Assembly: GCA_037176705.1 (NCBI GenBank)
Contig: CM073885.1
Span: 161,128,290-161,192,289, forward strand
Length of the DNA stretch: 64,000 bases
Direction of reading: 5' to 3'
Source of the DNA: Molossus alvarezi
Lineage: Eukaryota > Chordata > Mammalia > Chiroptera > Molossidae
The notes beneath the pieces are model-generated. The model was given only the letters and a program-made list of their open reading frames with translations. It had not been told where the DNA came from and made no database searches. The stretch's first letter is position 1. Every line of letters begins with the position of its first letter. Below, piece by piece: positions 10,973-22,124 of the stretch. Made by a program: the position numbers and the translations under genes.

Positions 10973-11452
10973 GTCAAGAGGCCAAAAGTAGGAAGATTTA
11001 ACATGGGGAAAGACTGGCAACTCAGAGCCCTCAGTGAGGAGTCCAGTGTAACAGACAGAACAATGAAGACCCAAGCCCAGAGCAACAACACTAGCCGTGG
11101 AGAGGAGGGACATGAAAGGCAGAATTGACTGGGTTGGGTGACTAATGCCAGGCGGAGGGAAGTTAAAGATGACCCAGAGATCAGGGACTGAGTGGGTGAG
11201 TGGTAGTGCCAACAACCCAGGTAAGGAAGCAGAAAGCTATAGTTAATTTGGTGAGAAATTAGTTTGATTTTATATTTCTTTACAGAAAGTTAACAAAAGA
11301 TGTTGCTGTATATGGAAGTCCGGGCAGCTGGCAGGTAGGGGTGGGGTGCTGGACAGATGTTAGAGCTGGTAGAAGGGATTTAGGAATAATCCAGCAAAAG
11401 AAGCTAGATTATCATCCGAGTAGATAAAATCCCAGACTTTGAGAAGACACAT
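10973..11452 (-). mobile_element. L2 LINE fragment (antisense), right part
   Basis: TTAAAGATGACCCAGAGATC, GGTGAGTGGTAGTGCCAACA and AGATGTTAGAGCTGG follow the antisense L2 order downstream of the segment at 10180-10532. The L2 may resume for a short way after the Ves at 11744-11830. Confidence 0.6.
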
Positions 11453-11468
11453 GAAAGGACAGAGAGAG

Positions 11469-11727
11469 CCCTGGCCGATTTGGCTCAGCGGATAGAGCGT
11501 TGGCCTGCGGTCCAGAGAGACCCGGGTTCGGTTCCTGCTAAGGGCTCATACCTCGGTTGCAGTTAGTCCCCGGCCCTGGTTGGTTGTGTGGGTGGCAGCC
11601 ACTCGATGTGTCCCTTTCACATCGATGTTTCTCTCCCTCTCTCTCTCCCTCCCACTCTATCTGAACAAAAAATGGAAAAATGTCCTCAGGTGAGGATAAA
11701 AAAAAAAAAATTTTTTTTTTAAAAAAA
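11469..11727 (+). mobile_element. Ves SINE, long form
   Basis: Near-consensus copy: CCCTGGCCGATTTGGCTCAG, GGCCTGCGGTCCAGAGAGAC, CCGGGTTCGGTTCCTGC, GTCCCCGGCCCTGGTTGG, TGTCCTCAGGTGAGGATAAA. The duplication GAAAGGACAGAGAGAG (11453-11468) pairs with GAAAGGACGGAGAGAG (11728-11743), 15 of 16 matching. An unusual T run follows the A-tail. Confidence 0.95.
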
Positions 11728-12059
11728 GAAAGGACGGAGAGAGAATTTTGGAGAACAGCTAAATTGCATACCAAAGAGGATGAAAAAGGGAGAATTCAGG
11801 AAGCCAGTGGGCAGGGATTGAGGGCAGGAGAGGGAAGAAAAAAATAGATTTTTTTGGATAAGTCATATGATTTAATCCTTTTATAAAATATAAATATGCA
11901 TTTTAGGACATTTCCTTTGAGTATCATGGTTTATCTATCTACACAACATACATGGAATTTTAGGATTTATTCATAAAATAACATGGAACATATAGCAAAA
12001 ATTACTCATAAAAACAAAATTCTTTAGAAATATATTTGTACTCAATCCTCAGCAATTTT

Positions 12060-12305
12060 TTAAAAATCCTTACCTGAGAATATTTTTCTATTTACCTTCA
12101 GATAGAGTGGGAAAGAGGGAGACAGAGGGAAAAAGAGAGAAACATCAACATGAGAGAGACACATCGACTGGTTGCCTCCTGCACAACCCCGACCAGGGCC
12201 AGAGACTGAACCACCACCAAGGGTATGTGTCCTTGACCAGGATCAAACCAGAGACTCATTGGTCTGTGGGCTGACACTCTAACCACTGAGCCAAACTGGC
12301 CAGGG
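12060..12305 (-). mobile_element. Ves SINE, long form (antisense)
   Basis: Complete antisense copy with a perfect 17-bp duplication CAATCCTCAGCAATTTT at 12043-12059 and 12306-12322. Confidence 0.95.
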
Positions 12306-12384
12306 CAATCCTCAGCAATTTTAATGTTATATATGTTCAAATTTTTTAAGTTATTTTTTAAATTTATTTTTTAATAGAATTAAA

Positions 12385-12418
12385 AAAATATTTTAATTGA
12401 TTTTCTAGAGAGAGAGGA

Positions 12419-12453
<35 letters not shown>

Positions 12454-12604
12454 TCAATGAAAGAGAAACATCCATCAACTGCCTCCTGCAAGCTCCTAAT
12501 GGAGATCGAGCCCTCAACCCAGACATGTGCCCTGACTGGGAATCGAACCAAGACCTCTCAGTCCATGGGACATGCTCAATCCACTGAGCCACACTCACCG
12601 GGCA
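12385..12604 (-). mobile_element. Ves SINE, short form (antisense)
   Basis: GA-rich tail with (AG)n, then GCCTCCTGCAAGCTCC, GGAATCGAACCAAGACCTC, and the reverse head GAGCCACACTCACCGGGC. Flanks ATATATGTTCAAATTTT and ATGTATGTTCAGACTTT look like a diverged duplication. Confidence 0.9.
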
Positions 12605-12609
12605 TGTAT

Positions 12610-13085
12610 GTTCAGACTTTTGATGAAGAAAACACTTTTGTCAGTACATAGATAACATAGTAACATGTTGCAAGTAAAAATATCCTTTAAAATTATTTTA
12701 TGTCCTATTCTATCTCTATACTTTCAAGATATTCACTGTTTTTTAACTTTATATAAGTATAACCATGAGATACACACCCTTTTGTGTCTAGCTTCTTTTA
12801 TTCAAAAATATATTTATAGATCTACCCATGTCGTTGAGTGTAACAGAGGTTCATTCATTTTCATTGTTGTATTTCATTCCATTATATGATTAGTCAGTAT
12901 GATTCTACTACATATTTATCTGTTCCAGCTCTGATGGGCATTTGGAGAGTGCTCATTTTGGAGCTTTTATGAATAATGCTGCTACGAAAACCCCTGGGCA
13001 CGTCTTTGGTGCTCACACAGACACATTTCTTTGGGTATATACCTAGATGTGAAACTTATTTATAAACATTTCCAATTTTAAGTCT
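12610..13085 (-). mobile_element. L1 3'UTR relic (antisense)
   Basis: TTTTGTGTCTAGCTTCTTTTATTC, TTCATTCCATTATATGAT, TATGAATAATGCTGCTACG and TTGGGTATATACCTAGATG.GAA are standard antisense landmarks of old mammalian L1 3' untranslated regions. No coding sequence remains. Confidence 0.78.
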
Positions 13086-13089
13086 TTAA

Positions 13090-14324
13090 CAAAATAGTTC
13101 AGGTAGGAAGATTACAGTGTGTTTCCCTTTTGGTGCAGAAAACAAATTAATTTTTAAACAGACCAAAGGCATTTCAATTAGTCAGAATTTTAATGGTGGA
13201 AAGTTAATCTGTAAACACTCTATGGAAATACTGGAAACCCTGCAGCCAAGCAGGACTTCTCAGAGAACGTCATGAGAAAGGCTTCTTGAAAAACGCTGAG
13301 AAGAAAGCACGCTGGGCTCCCTTAGAAAGCAGCTCTGAAGAATCTGAAGGACAGAAAGAGCTCTGTTTTATTGGGAGAAAGCAGAAGTGTTCTAATTGCC
13401 CAATTTCAGCCTGAAACTGGAAAACAAAACACAACCGAAGAATCCGGTGTAACTCCAAACACTCCGTGACTTTTTCAAAGGACCGCAAGTTGCTGTTCTC
13501 AGAGCTTCATTATGATAAAATAAGTCATTTCGCTTTCTCACAAGGGAGCCATGGAATTCCTTTAATTAAGAGGAAGTAAACTAGTTATTCCCCTCTGAAG
13601 GCCTGGTGCGCGCTGCTGCACAGCCGGGGAGATATATTTATCCCAGCTTGTTGGTGTGACACCTTGCCCTTCCTTCTCCTCACACCCTGCCTGTTTCTGT
13701 TTCCACCTCCTTCCCATCGGCACCTCATTAAATGGCACACCTGTGTGATCGAACCCTGAACTGCCCTGTCCACTGTAGGGCTGAACTCTGCCTCCTTCTG
13801 ACCTCAGTGCCGCAGTCAAGGAGACACCTGAGCTGACCTATGGTGTCTGAGGAGTCCGCAGTTCTGTTAACACAGGAAGGAAGATGCTACACCCAGAGAT
13901 GGGCTGTCTGGATTCGGGTCACTGGCTCCAGGCTGGCCCTCAGCAGACAGGCCAAATGAGGCCAAAGTCCCTGGGGCCTGTTCCCTCATCTCCAAAACGC
14001 AGTTCATCTCCGATGAATTTTACACTCCTCCCAACTTGAAGAATTGCATCACTCTCTTTTTTGCTCCAACATTAACTTCAACTAAATTCCTCCAGTGCTG
14101 TTATTGACTCTCTCCATTACACAATGGAGATGCTATTAAGATTATCTTGTAAATGAATACCAGACATTTTCCAGTAAGCCCGCCACCACCACCGCACACA
14201 CTTTGTAACCAGCTCTGCTTCCTCACAAGAACTCTCTCTGTTCCATTCAACAGAAGAATGGTTTTCCCTCAGTGACAGGAACAAGTGATGGTTCACACAA
14301 CGAGGTTGCTGTGCACACACAGCC
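13090..14324. other. Unannotated non-coding stretch
   Basis: No repeat recognised. ORFs are at most 85 codons and lack motifs. May contain conserved non-coding sequence, which cannot be judged without comparison. Confidence 0.45.
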
Positions 14325-14555
14325 CAGTGTCGTGGTTTATCACTGACTCTGGAGCCAGAGGATGGGGCTCATGTTCCAGTTCCACCGTTGGACTGGCCCC
14401 ATGGCTGTGAGTAAGTGACCTAGCCATTCTGTTCCTGACCCGTCTGTAAAATGCGAAGGGTGAACATAATAACCACCTCATTGGGCTATTGTGAGGATTA
14501 AATAACTTTATATTTGTAAGGCACTTAGAACTATGCCTGGCACAGAGTACAGGTT
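14325..14555 (+). mobile_element. MIR SINE (sense)
   Basis: GACTCTGGAGCCAGAGGATGG, AAGTGACCTAGCC, TCTGTAAAATG, TTGTGAGGATTAAATAA, GCACTTAGAACTATGCCTGG and CACAGAGTA run in consensus order, giving a nearly full-length MIR. Confidence 0.9.
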
Positions 14556-14563
14556 AGAAGGGA

Positions 14564-14591
14564 GATGGATGGATGGATGGATGGATGGGTG

Positions 14592-14638
<47 letters not shown>

Positions 14639-14642
14639 GATA
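14564..14642 (+). repeat. (GGAT)n/(GATA)n microsatellite
   Basis: Five or so GGAT units pass into a GATA tract of about 11 units directly after the MIR tail, suggesting it grew from the MIR's A-rich end. Confidence 0.95.
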
Positions 14643-14719
14643 GCTAAGCAAATGAGCAATCAATAAGATCTTACTTAGAAATTAGAAATGAGCACTCTTA
14701 GATGCAAAAGACCTTCCTC

Positions 14720-14972
14720 TCCCTGGCCGGTTTGGCTCAGAGGTTAGAGCGTCGGCCTGCGGTCCTGAGAGACCCGGGTTCGGTTCCCACTAAGGGCGCG
14801 TTCCTTCTGTTGCAGTTTGTCCCCGGCCCTGGTCGGTTGTGCGGGTGGCAGCCACTCGATGTGTTCCTTTCACATCGATGTTTCTCTCTTTCTCTCTCTC
14901 TGTTCCTCTCTCTCCCTCCCACTCTACCTGAACAAAAAATGGAGAAATGTCCTCGGGTGAGGATAAAAAAAA
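14720..14972 (+). mobile_element. Ves SINE, long form, young copy
   Basis: Near-consensus, CpG-rich copy with a perfect 14-bp duplication AAAAGACCTTCCTC at 14706-14719 and 14973-14986. It shares diagnostic bases (GGTCCTGAGAGACC, GTGTTCCTTTCACAT and a TGTTCCTCTC insert) with the copy at 57383-57646, so both belong to one recent subfamily. Confidence 0.96.
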
Positions 14973-14986
14973 AAAAGACCTTCCTC

Positions 14987-16040
14987 ACCTATTTAATATC
15001 TAACATCTAACCCACTGTGAGCAAAAAGGGTATTATTAAACAACAATACAGTAAATGGTCCAAGTACAGGTCATAAAAATAGCCCTCTAATAATTCACCA
15101 GTCTAAGCATTTCCAGCCACAGGATTACTAGCTTGGTGTCTGCAGTGCCTGACAAAAATCACTACAACCTCAATGCAAGTTCAACAGAAAACAAAATCAG
15201 TAAATATTTAATGTTTAATTAAGTTAAATTAATTAAATGAATTATTTAGTGTGTTGGCTGCTATCTTGTAATGATTTTTAAGTGTCCAAGAAAGTAAAGG
15301 TTTCTACATTGTCCCTTTCAGAAATGCTCAAGAAATGGTGTCCAGAAAAGAAGAATGTCAATGTTATTCTTGTTTTGTACAAACACAGCTAGTGACCTTG
15401 AGAATAAGTGGAAACATAAAGAGATTAGCAGCAGAGTGAAATAGAGGCCCACCTTAAATTTAGGGAGGCAGTAGGATCAGCCTTACTGATGATAAAAGTC
15501 ATTGGTAACAAGTCATTGCTCAACCGAGTCTCAGGGGAACCTGCAGCCATACTTAAGGTGTTGACGCTCTCGTACATCTAGGTACACAGTGGACATTCTA
15601 AGCACCTTTATTGCCTACATTGCTGATCCTTTATGAGATTAGCTTCTGAGTTTGGTAGATTTGAAATTGAGTAGCTGACAAGTGTTATCAATTTTATATA
15701 GTTCACATCTGATTAGGTGTCGTGATCCAAATCTTTCAAGAGCCAACTTTTTCTTTGCTTTGATATCTCTTCTCAAGGTCAAAGGGAAATTTTATGAAGG
15801 GGAATATTTAGATGAATTACCCTCTGTTCTTGCTTAGTGTGGTTTTAATTTCCATTCATCCTAACAGGTGTGTTTGGGGCAGGTAATACAGAGATGCATA
15901 AGGGAACCATTAATATTCTCTTAAATTGCCTTTGAATGTGGGTAGATGGATCTCACATCTTGTTAATCATTGGTTCATTCTATTATTTGAATGTATATGG
16001 AAAACAGCAGGATCCATTTGGACCAATGAAGCCTTGGTTT
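14987..16040. other. Unannotated AT-rich stretch
   Basis: About 1 kb with no recognisable repeat and no ORF above 60 codons outside the neighbours. Includes a TTAATTAA-rich patch near 15206-15245. Confidence 0.45.
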
Positions 16041-16059
16041 AAAAATGGGCATTAGTGTT

Positions 16060-16292
16060 CTGGACAGTTCTGCTCAGTGATTAGAGCATCATCCTACGGT
16101 CCAGAGAGAACCCAGGTTCCGTTTCTGCTAAGGGCATGTACCTTGGTTGCAGTTTGTCCCCGGCCCTGGCTGGGTTGTGCGGGTGGCAGCCACTCGATGT
16201 GTCCCTTTCACGTCGATGTCTCTCTCTCTCTCTCCCTCCTCCTCTAACTGAACAAAAAATGGAAAAATGTCCTTGAGTGAGGATTAAAACAA
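16060..16292 (+). mobile_element. Ves SINE, long form
   Basis: Head with several changes, then GTCCCCGGCCCTGGCTGGG, GTGTCCCTTTCACGTCGATG and tail ATGTCCTTGAGTGAGGATT. The duplication ATGGGCATTAGTGTT (to 16059) pairs with ATGAGCACTAGTGTT (to 16311), two mismatches. Confidence 0.93.
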
Positions 16293-16489
16293 AAAAATGA
16301 GCACTAGTGTTAGGGAATTGTATGAACCAGTATTTTTGCTTATTAAAGAACATTATAAATTGAAATAAAAATTAGATGCCATTTTCACTCATCACATTGT
16401 CCCAGATTCAATAGTTGGCTCTCATACTATGTGGCTGACTGAGGCATGCTCTATATATGTAGGGGTGTAAATTGGTACAACCTCTAGGG

Positions 16490-16681
16490 CAGCGGTTCTC
16501 AACCTGTGGGTCACAACCCCTTTGGGGGTTGAATGACCCTTTCACAGGGGTTGCCTAAGACATAACAGTAGCAAAATTATAGTTATGAAGTAGCAATGAA
16601 AATAATATTATGGTCAGGTGTCACCAGAACATGAGAAACTGTATTAAAGGGCTGCAACATTAGGAAGATTGAGAACCACTA
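16490..16681 (+). mobile_element. SPIN/URR1-like hAT MITE, copy 1
   Basis: This 192-bp non-autonomous hAT element starts CAGCGGTTCTCAACCTGTGG and ends AGATTGAGAACCACTA, forming imperfect terminal inverted repeats. It has a perfect 8-bp duplication CTCTAGGG at 16482-16489 and 16682-16689, as expected for hAT transposition. The interior matches my recollection of the SPIN (Space Invaders)/URR1 group, known for horizontal transfer among tetrapods. A same-length copy lies at 36343-36534. Confidence 0.9.
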
Positions 16682-16689
16682 CTCTAGGG

Positions 16690-16824
16690 AGAGTAAAATG
16701 TACAATGTCTACATATTCTTAATGTGCATGACCTGTGAGCCAGCAATTCCATTTCTAGAAACCTACCTTACAAATATTTTGGCACATTTATGAAACACAC
16801 TTTCTGTATATTTCTGACATATTT
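16690..16824 (+). mobile_element. L1 3'UTR relic (sense), interrupted
   Basis: GAGCCAGCAATTCCATTTCTAG and the ACCCATCAATAGGGAATAGG segment at 17297 onward are sense landmarks of old L1 3' ends. Two SINEs now separate the parts (16838-17048 and 17061-17293). Confidence 0.65.
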
Positions 16825-16837
16825 AAATACCCATTAA

Positions 16838-16954
16838 TGGCCCTTGCCAGGTAGCTTAGTTGACTAAAGCATCATCCTCATGCACCAAAGTTGTGGGTTC
16901 AATCCCCAAGTCAGGGCACATGCAGGGTCAGCCAATGAGTAGAACCACAAATCA

Positions 16955-17001
<47 letters not shown>

Positions 17002-17048
17002 TCTCTAAGCTCTATCAATAAAAAAAAAATAAAATAAAATTTCTAAAA
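16838..17048 (+). mobile_element. tRNA-derived SINE, variant with GTAGCTTAGTTG head
   Basis: The head GGCCCTTGCCAGGTAGCTTAG and B box GGGTTCAATCCCC differ from the standard Ves head. A (CT)n run and a poly-A end with AATAAAATAAAATTTC follow. Relatives lie at 20625-20828 and 43598-43762. The target sequence AAATACCCAT is present at both ends. Confidence 0.9.
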
Positions 17049-17060
17049 AAATACCCATCA

Positions 17061-17293
17061 GCCCTGGCCAGTTTGGCTCAGCAGTTAGAGTGTCGGCCTG
17101 TGGTCCAGAGAGACCCAGGTTCGGTTCCCGCTAAAGGCACATACCTCAGTTGCAGTTTGTCCCCGGCCCTGGTTGGTTCATGTGGGTGGCAGCCACTCGA
17201 TGTGTCTCTCTCACATCCATGTCTCTCTCTCTCTCTCTCTTCCACTCTATCTGAACAAAAAATGGAAAAAATGTCCTCGGGTGAGGATAAAAA
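17061..17293 (+). mobile_element. Ves SINE, long form, second insert at the same target
   Basis: Near-consensus long Ves. It is flanked by AAATACCCATCA at 17049-17060 and 17294-17305, the same target already duplicated by the preceding SINE. Confidence 0.94.
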
Positions 17294-17350
17294 AAATACC
17301 CATCAATAGGGAATAGGTTCAATGAAGTACTATTTACAGTTGTAAGTATG
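17294..17350 (+). mobile_element. L1 3'UTR relic, right part
   Basis: CCCATCAATAGGGAATAGG followed by AATGAAGTACTATTTA continues the L1 sense fragment interrupted at 16824. Confidence 0.55.
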
Positions 17351-17352
17351 CT

Positions 17353-17432
17353 ACAATTTGTGATATATATTATATTATACTATATATTATAATATTATAT
17401 TATATTATTATTATATATATTAATATTATATA
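17353..17432. repeat. AT-rich low-complexity tract
   Basis: Alternating TA, TTA and TATTA units with no fixed period. Confidence 0.9.
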
Positions 17433-17559
17433 TTCAGACATAAATTGTTGATATACACATAGTAAAATTTTATACCTGAATATATATAATGAATATCACA
17501 AATGGTAGCGTATTTATTGTCTTCATAGCACTTCATTGTCTGGAATATATATATATTCT

Positions 17560-18300
17560 TCTCATTTCAGACTAGTTCTAAGTGCTTTATCTAGAGTTAT
17601 CAGGTTCACTTCAAGTGGTAGAGCCAGTGACAGGTGGCAGTCTGAAAGAGCAGACAAGTTATTAGTGTTTCTCTCCATCATAAGCTCCGAGCACCGCTGC
17701 ATGTGCCTGACACCAATTTCACTGCCTGTTAGTTTTGAAAGTCTTGAAATTCAGCCTTGTGAATAGGCAGGGTATGGGGGTGTGGGAAGCAGGGCTGGAG
17801 TAGCAGTGGGGGGGGGGGTGACGTGGAGGAATAGAGCCTTTGTGCTTGTCAGAGAGGCTGTCAAAATTGAAAATGCATTGTGAGTGGGGAAGACAGGGTT
17901 GCTTGTGCAAGCCATCTGACACAAACACGGGAAGAATGAGGCAAACACTGCATGCATGGTCTGCTGAGACCACTGCCCTGACCCACTGCAGTGCCAGCCT
18001 GTGGGGGAGCCCTGCAGAGGCAAGGTTTAAATTAAACCTTGTCCTCCGAGAGACAGCTAGACCAGACAGGCAAGCCTTTATAACCACTCCCAGACAGGCA
18101 GCTGTCTGTGGGGCCATCAAAAGGGCCTGTTTTCCTTAAACAAGCATATCTTTAAAAATCCTCTCTCATTCTACTTTTAAGTGAAGGCAGAAGCATGACA
18201 AGCAGGATATCAATAAGACATTAGTATCCATTGCTTTTACATGTATCATTGTGGGGGGCGGGGCTTGCAGTATAAACTGTGTCTATAGGACATAATGGAA
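17560..18300. other. Unannotated stretch ending in a retrocopy-like 3' end
   Basis: No repeat family recognised. ORFs of 133 and 99 codons overlap in opposite strands and lack motifs. A G tract lies near 17808-17818. Confidence 0.4.
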
Positions 18301-18307
18301 TGATCAA

Positions 18308-18348
18308 AATAAAAGCCACTGCTTTTGCTTTAAAAAAAAAAAAAAAAA
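18308..18348 (+). other. AATAAA plus oligo-A end (possible retrocopy 3' end)
   Basis: The signal AATAAA at about 18309-18314 is followed some 15 bases later by an A run of about 17. This spacing is that of a reverse-transcribed polyadenylated RNA, but no parent transcript or target duplication was found. Confidence 0.3.
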
Positions 18349-19420
18349 TCTGTCATTGTGTAATCTTTGTTTCAAATTTCTGCTTAGCTTCACTGAACGA
18401 AGCACAAACATTGCTAACCAGATCATCTTAATGACCAATTCAGATCAACTGTAGGGTGGTCTGGTCCATTGCTTTGTGCCCGACTTTCAAATAAATGGTT
18501 TTGCTGAGTAGAAAATCACTGCACTAGACTGGACAGAGAGACCATTCCTGAAAAACATTTCACATATTGCCCACTGCCTCGGGCTTGCACACCTTTGTAC
18601 TTAACATAGATTGTTTGATGTGCTCTAGTTGAACCGAGGACCTCACCTCTGCAGGGCACTTGCACTTTTGAAGTGGAGATTTATTTTCTGGGCTGCAGAA
18701 TAACATAGTCCTCTCTGGAAGGATGGTTTACCCACAGTTTCCTTAGAGAGGACTGGCTTCCTATCTGTACAGGGAATTCGGCTACTCCCCACCCTCCAGA
18801 GACTTTCCTTTTATCTGAATCCTATCACCAAAATGCTGAGACTGCTGTAGAAGATTTTTCATACACGTGGGAGAAGGAGGTGGTCACCCAAGATTCAAAC
18901 AGAAAGAAACTCTAAATTTAGAAATATAAACTTAACTGTTATTATTTAAATATGCAGAACAAATTCTAGCATTTGCCTACTGTCAGCTGTGTTGCTGATT
19001 ACTGTTCTCAGTTGGTGAGCCTCAGCATGGTAGCCCGAGTGAGGTCCTTCTCTGGTGGTCACTGATCTTTGATCAATGGGAAACGTGTTGTGTTTTTGAC
19101 TTATGCAATCAAAGTGATGTCTATGGGTGGAATCAGGATCCCATGGTGCCACTAGTGAGTCGTTGGCTGCTGCCTTCTCAAACCCAGTGGTCTCTGGGCT
19201 CAAACCCTTGGATCCATCACGGTTGATGATTGCTGCAAATCCCTTTCAGGAAGTGTGCTCTGTACCTCACTTGTTCTTGCTCATTTCCTCTCCCACGAAG
19301 TGAGAGGAATGTTCTCCTTTACCCCTTCATCAGTGAGCTCTCCCTCATCCCTCAAGTCCCAGAGTCAGCGCCTCCCAGTAGGGAAATACTCTCTTCTTTC
19401 CTATACCCGGAAAAGATCGT
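18349..19420. other. Unannotated non-coding stretch
   Basis: No repeat or exon recognised. ORFs up to 85 codons show no motif. Confidence 0.45.
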
Positions 19421-19942
19421 ACAGTAGTCCCCAGTTATTTGAAGTTTCACTTTCTGTGGTTTCAGTTACCTACAGTCAACCTTGGTACAAAAATATTAAG
19501 TGGAAAATCCAGAGATGAACAATTCATAAGTTTTAAATTGTGCATGACTCTGAGTAGCATGCTGAAATCTGGCGCTGTCTCATTGCCCCCTGCCTGGGGC
19601 GTGAATCATCCCTTTGTCCCGCGTCTCCACATGTACAAGTTCCCCGCCTGTTAGTCACTTAGTAGCCATCTGGGTTATCAGCTTGACTTTGCAGTAGCTC
19701 AGCGATTGTGTTCCAGTCACCTTTATTTTATTTGATGATGGCCCTAAAGCCTTTCACATAACTTATATTAGAGTATATTGTTATAATTGTTCTATTTTAT
19801 TATTAGTTATTGTCTCTTACGGTGCCTAATTTATAAGTTGATCTTTTTTATAGAAAGATCAACTTTTTATATAGGAAAAAAGATATGTAGGGTTCAAGAC
19901 TATCTGCAGTTTCAGGCATCCACCGATAAGGGGAGGTACTGT
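19421..19942. mobile_element. Tigger/pogo-like DNA transposon relic, copy 2
   Basis: The ends ACAGTAGTCCCCAGTTATTT and AAGGGGAGGTACTGT are inverted repeats. The interior shares GGTTTCAGTTACC, ACAATTCATAAGTTTTAAAT and GTGAATCATCCCTTTGTCC with the relic at 1593-2252. It lacks any transposase. Confidence 0.82.
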
Positions 19943-20088
19943 GGAAATTACACCACATCTTGCCATGTCTTCTCAAGACTGTAAGGTCTGGAAGAAGGAG
20001 CTGTGTCTTAATCTTCCCAGCAGGACCAATACCCATGCCCATATCTGGCCCAGTTTCCGAATAAATATTTTTCAAAAGGATGAATGAG

Positions 20089-20303
20089 CCCGGCCGGTGT
20101 GGCTCAGTGGTTGAGCATTGACCCATGCACCAGGAGGCTGCCAGTTTCATTCCTGGTCAGGGCATGTGCCCAGGTTGTGGGCCAGATCCCCAGCGGGGGA
20201 TACACAGGAGGAGGCCAATCGTTCTCTCTCATCAATGTTTCTGTCTCTCCCTCTCCCTTTCTCTCTCTCTAAAATCAATAAAGGGAAAAAATTGTTTTTT
20301 AAA
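20089..20303 (+). mobile_element. Ves SINE, short form
   Basis: GCCCGGCCGGTGTGGCTCAG head, ATCCCCAGCGGGGGATACA middle, and a CTCTCTAAAATCAATAAAGG end. The duplication GGATGAATGAG lies at 20078-20088 and 20305-20315. Confidence 0.94.
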
Positions 20304-20315
20304 TGGATGAATGAG

Positions 20316-20611
20316 AAAATGAATAAGTAAATGTTTGGATTTTACATAAGATCAACAAAACTTCTCCATAGTTACCAAAAATGCGTATCAGTTAGACATA
20401 ATATAGTTACTAAGGCAGCTTCCCCATTCAATCTGCCTAAGCCATTCCTTACCATATTTTCATCTATTGATAAGCACTGATGGCAGTGAACTTGCCTTAT
20501 CACACTGTCTCTTCAAGGGTTTCTCTGCCTTCAGACCGGTGTGGTCCTGCTTCTCGGTACCAGCTTACCCCACATGGCTCATGTACCATCCACTAACAGC
20601 AGAACTAATGA
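20316..20611. other. Unannotated short gap
   Basis: Nothing recognised. Confidence 0.4.
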
Positions 20612-20624
20612 TAAATGTCTCTTA

Positions 20625-20828
20625 CAATTTTTTTTAAATGTATTTATTTTAGAGAGAGAGAGACTGAGAAAGAGAGAGAGAGAGAGAAAGAGAGAAACAT
20701 TAATTTGTTGTTCTACTTATTTATGCATTCATTAGTTGATCTCTGTATGTGCCCAACCGGGGATCAAACCCACAACCTTGGCATATCGTGACAGTGCTCT
20801 AACCAACTGAGCTACTGGGCCAGGGCAT
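20625..20828 (-). mobile_element. tRNA-derived SINE, variant head (antisense)
   Basis: Reverse head CAACTGAGCTACTGGGCCAG and GGGGATCAAACCC B box, with GA-rich tail and T run at left. Flanks TAAATGTCTCTTA and TATATGTCTCTTA are a 12/13 duplication. Same family as 16838-17048. Confidence 0.9.
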
Positions 20829-21169
20829 TATATGTCTCTTATGGATGACATGCACAACGCACTACCAATTTCCTCATTCTCTCTTTATGTTAACTCCCTT
20901 TTGGTCAATTTCTCCCTTTTGGAAATGGCTAAAGCGATTTAGTTCCCAAAAGTAGTATGTTCTTGATCCATCAGCCTCAGGGGCCGAGCTCAAGCATGCG
21001 AACCACTGACACTGCCCAAAGTATGCAGTTTCTTGGCCTTGAGATTTGCTGTTTATATTCTAGAAAAAGCACTACCATGAAGTGCCCTTGGAGTCTAAGA
21101 AAGTGTCTCAGAGAAGAGCCATGTAAAGTCATTGCTTGGACTGGGATACTGCCTTACATTAAAAATACT

Positions 21170-21422
21170 TGCCCTGACCGGTTTGGCTCAATGGTTAGAG
21201 TGTCAGCCCAGGGAGAGTCACAGGTTTGATTCCGGTCGAGGGCACGTACCTCAGTTGCAGTTTGTCCCCGGCCCTGGATGGGGTAGGCAGGAGGCGACCA
21301 GTCAATGTGTCTCTCTCACATCATTGTTTCTCTCTCTCTCCCTCTCTCTCCCTCCCTCCTTCCCCTCCACTCTATCTAAAGATAAATGAAAAAAAATATA
21401 TCCTCGGGTGAGGATTAAAAAG
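21170..21422 (+). mobile_element. Ves SINE, long form
   Basis: TGCCCTGACCGGTTTGGCTC head and TATCCTCGGGTGAGGATTAA tail. The duplication AAAAATACT is at 21161-21169 and 21423-21431. Confidence 0.93.
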
Positions 21423-21431
21423 AAAAATACT

Positions 21432-22109
21432 AACTGTTCTCCATCAGTTGATCCCTTATCCATTCCAAGAAGAGGATTAATGAGATACTGAAGTATATCT
21501 TTTATGAAGTTCCAGCTATTCAAAATATTTTGTTCAAATGTAATTCATAAGGAAAAAGGCTAGAAAAAACCTGGTTTTAAAAGCCCTCCCGAGGTTTCCG
21601 GGAGATTGGAAAAATACTGCATCTAAGGAACGCCTTCTTCTCCAATCGTCTCCTGGTTATACCGCTGATGGTTCACCCATCTTACCTGGTGAAAGGAGGC
21701 ACCTGGCGTTTTGAGTACCTGAGGGCAGCTGTAGTTTTAACAAAAGATAGCAACTACGTGGCAACAGTAAGTTGAGTCTCTGTCGCTGACCTTGCTTGCT
21801 CTGGTCATTGCATCCAGTACAGACATGGCAAACGCATTAGCTGATAGGAAGGCCTGTGAATATGAGTTGCTCATCAGGGAAATATATTTTCTATACATTC
21901 TTGGCTCTTGGAGCCATTCATCACAGCATTGCGCGCCCTCCCTCGTGCCTTTGCCTCACAAGAGATGCCTGTCATGAAGCCCACTCTGATTCCTCTGTTA
22001 GAGGCCTGGGAACAGAATCCAAACCATAACTCAAAGAACACTTATGTGAAATTTATGACCAACTGTCAAGCTAAACTACTCGGACAGATTCCAAATCTGC
22101 TTTAGAAAT
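21432..22109. other. Unannotated non-coding stretch
   Basis: No repeat recognised. ORFs 21792-21977 and 21908-22105 are short and motif-free. Confidence 0.45.
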
Positions 22110-22124
22110 AATATGATGCTTTTT

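Noticed and set aside
14702..15010. ORFs with MAQRLERRPAV-like peptides, here and in many other Ves copies
   Set aside because: The same peptide recurs because the Ves SINE consensus keeps one frame open; it is not a protein family.
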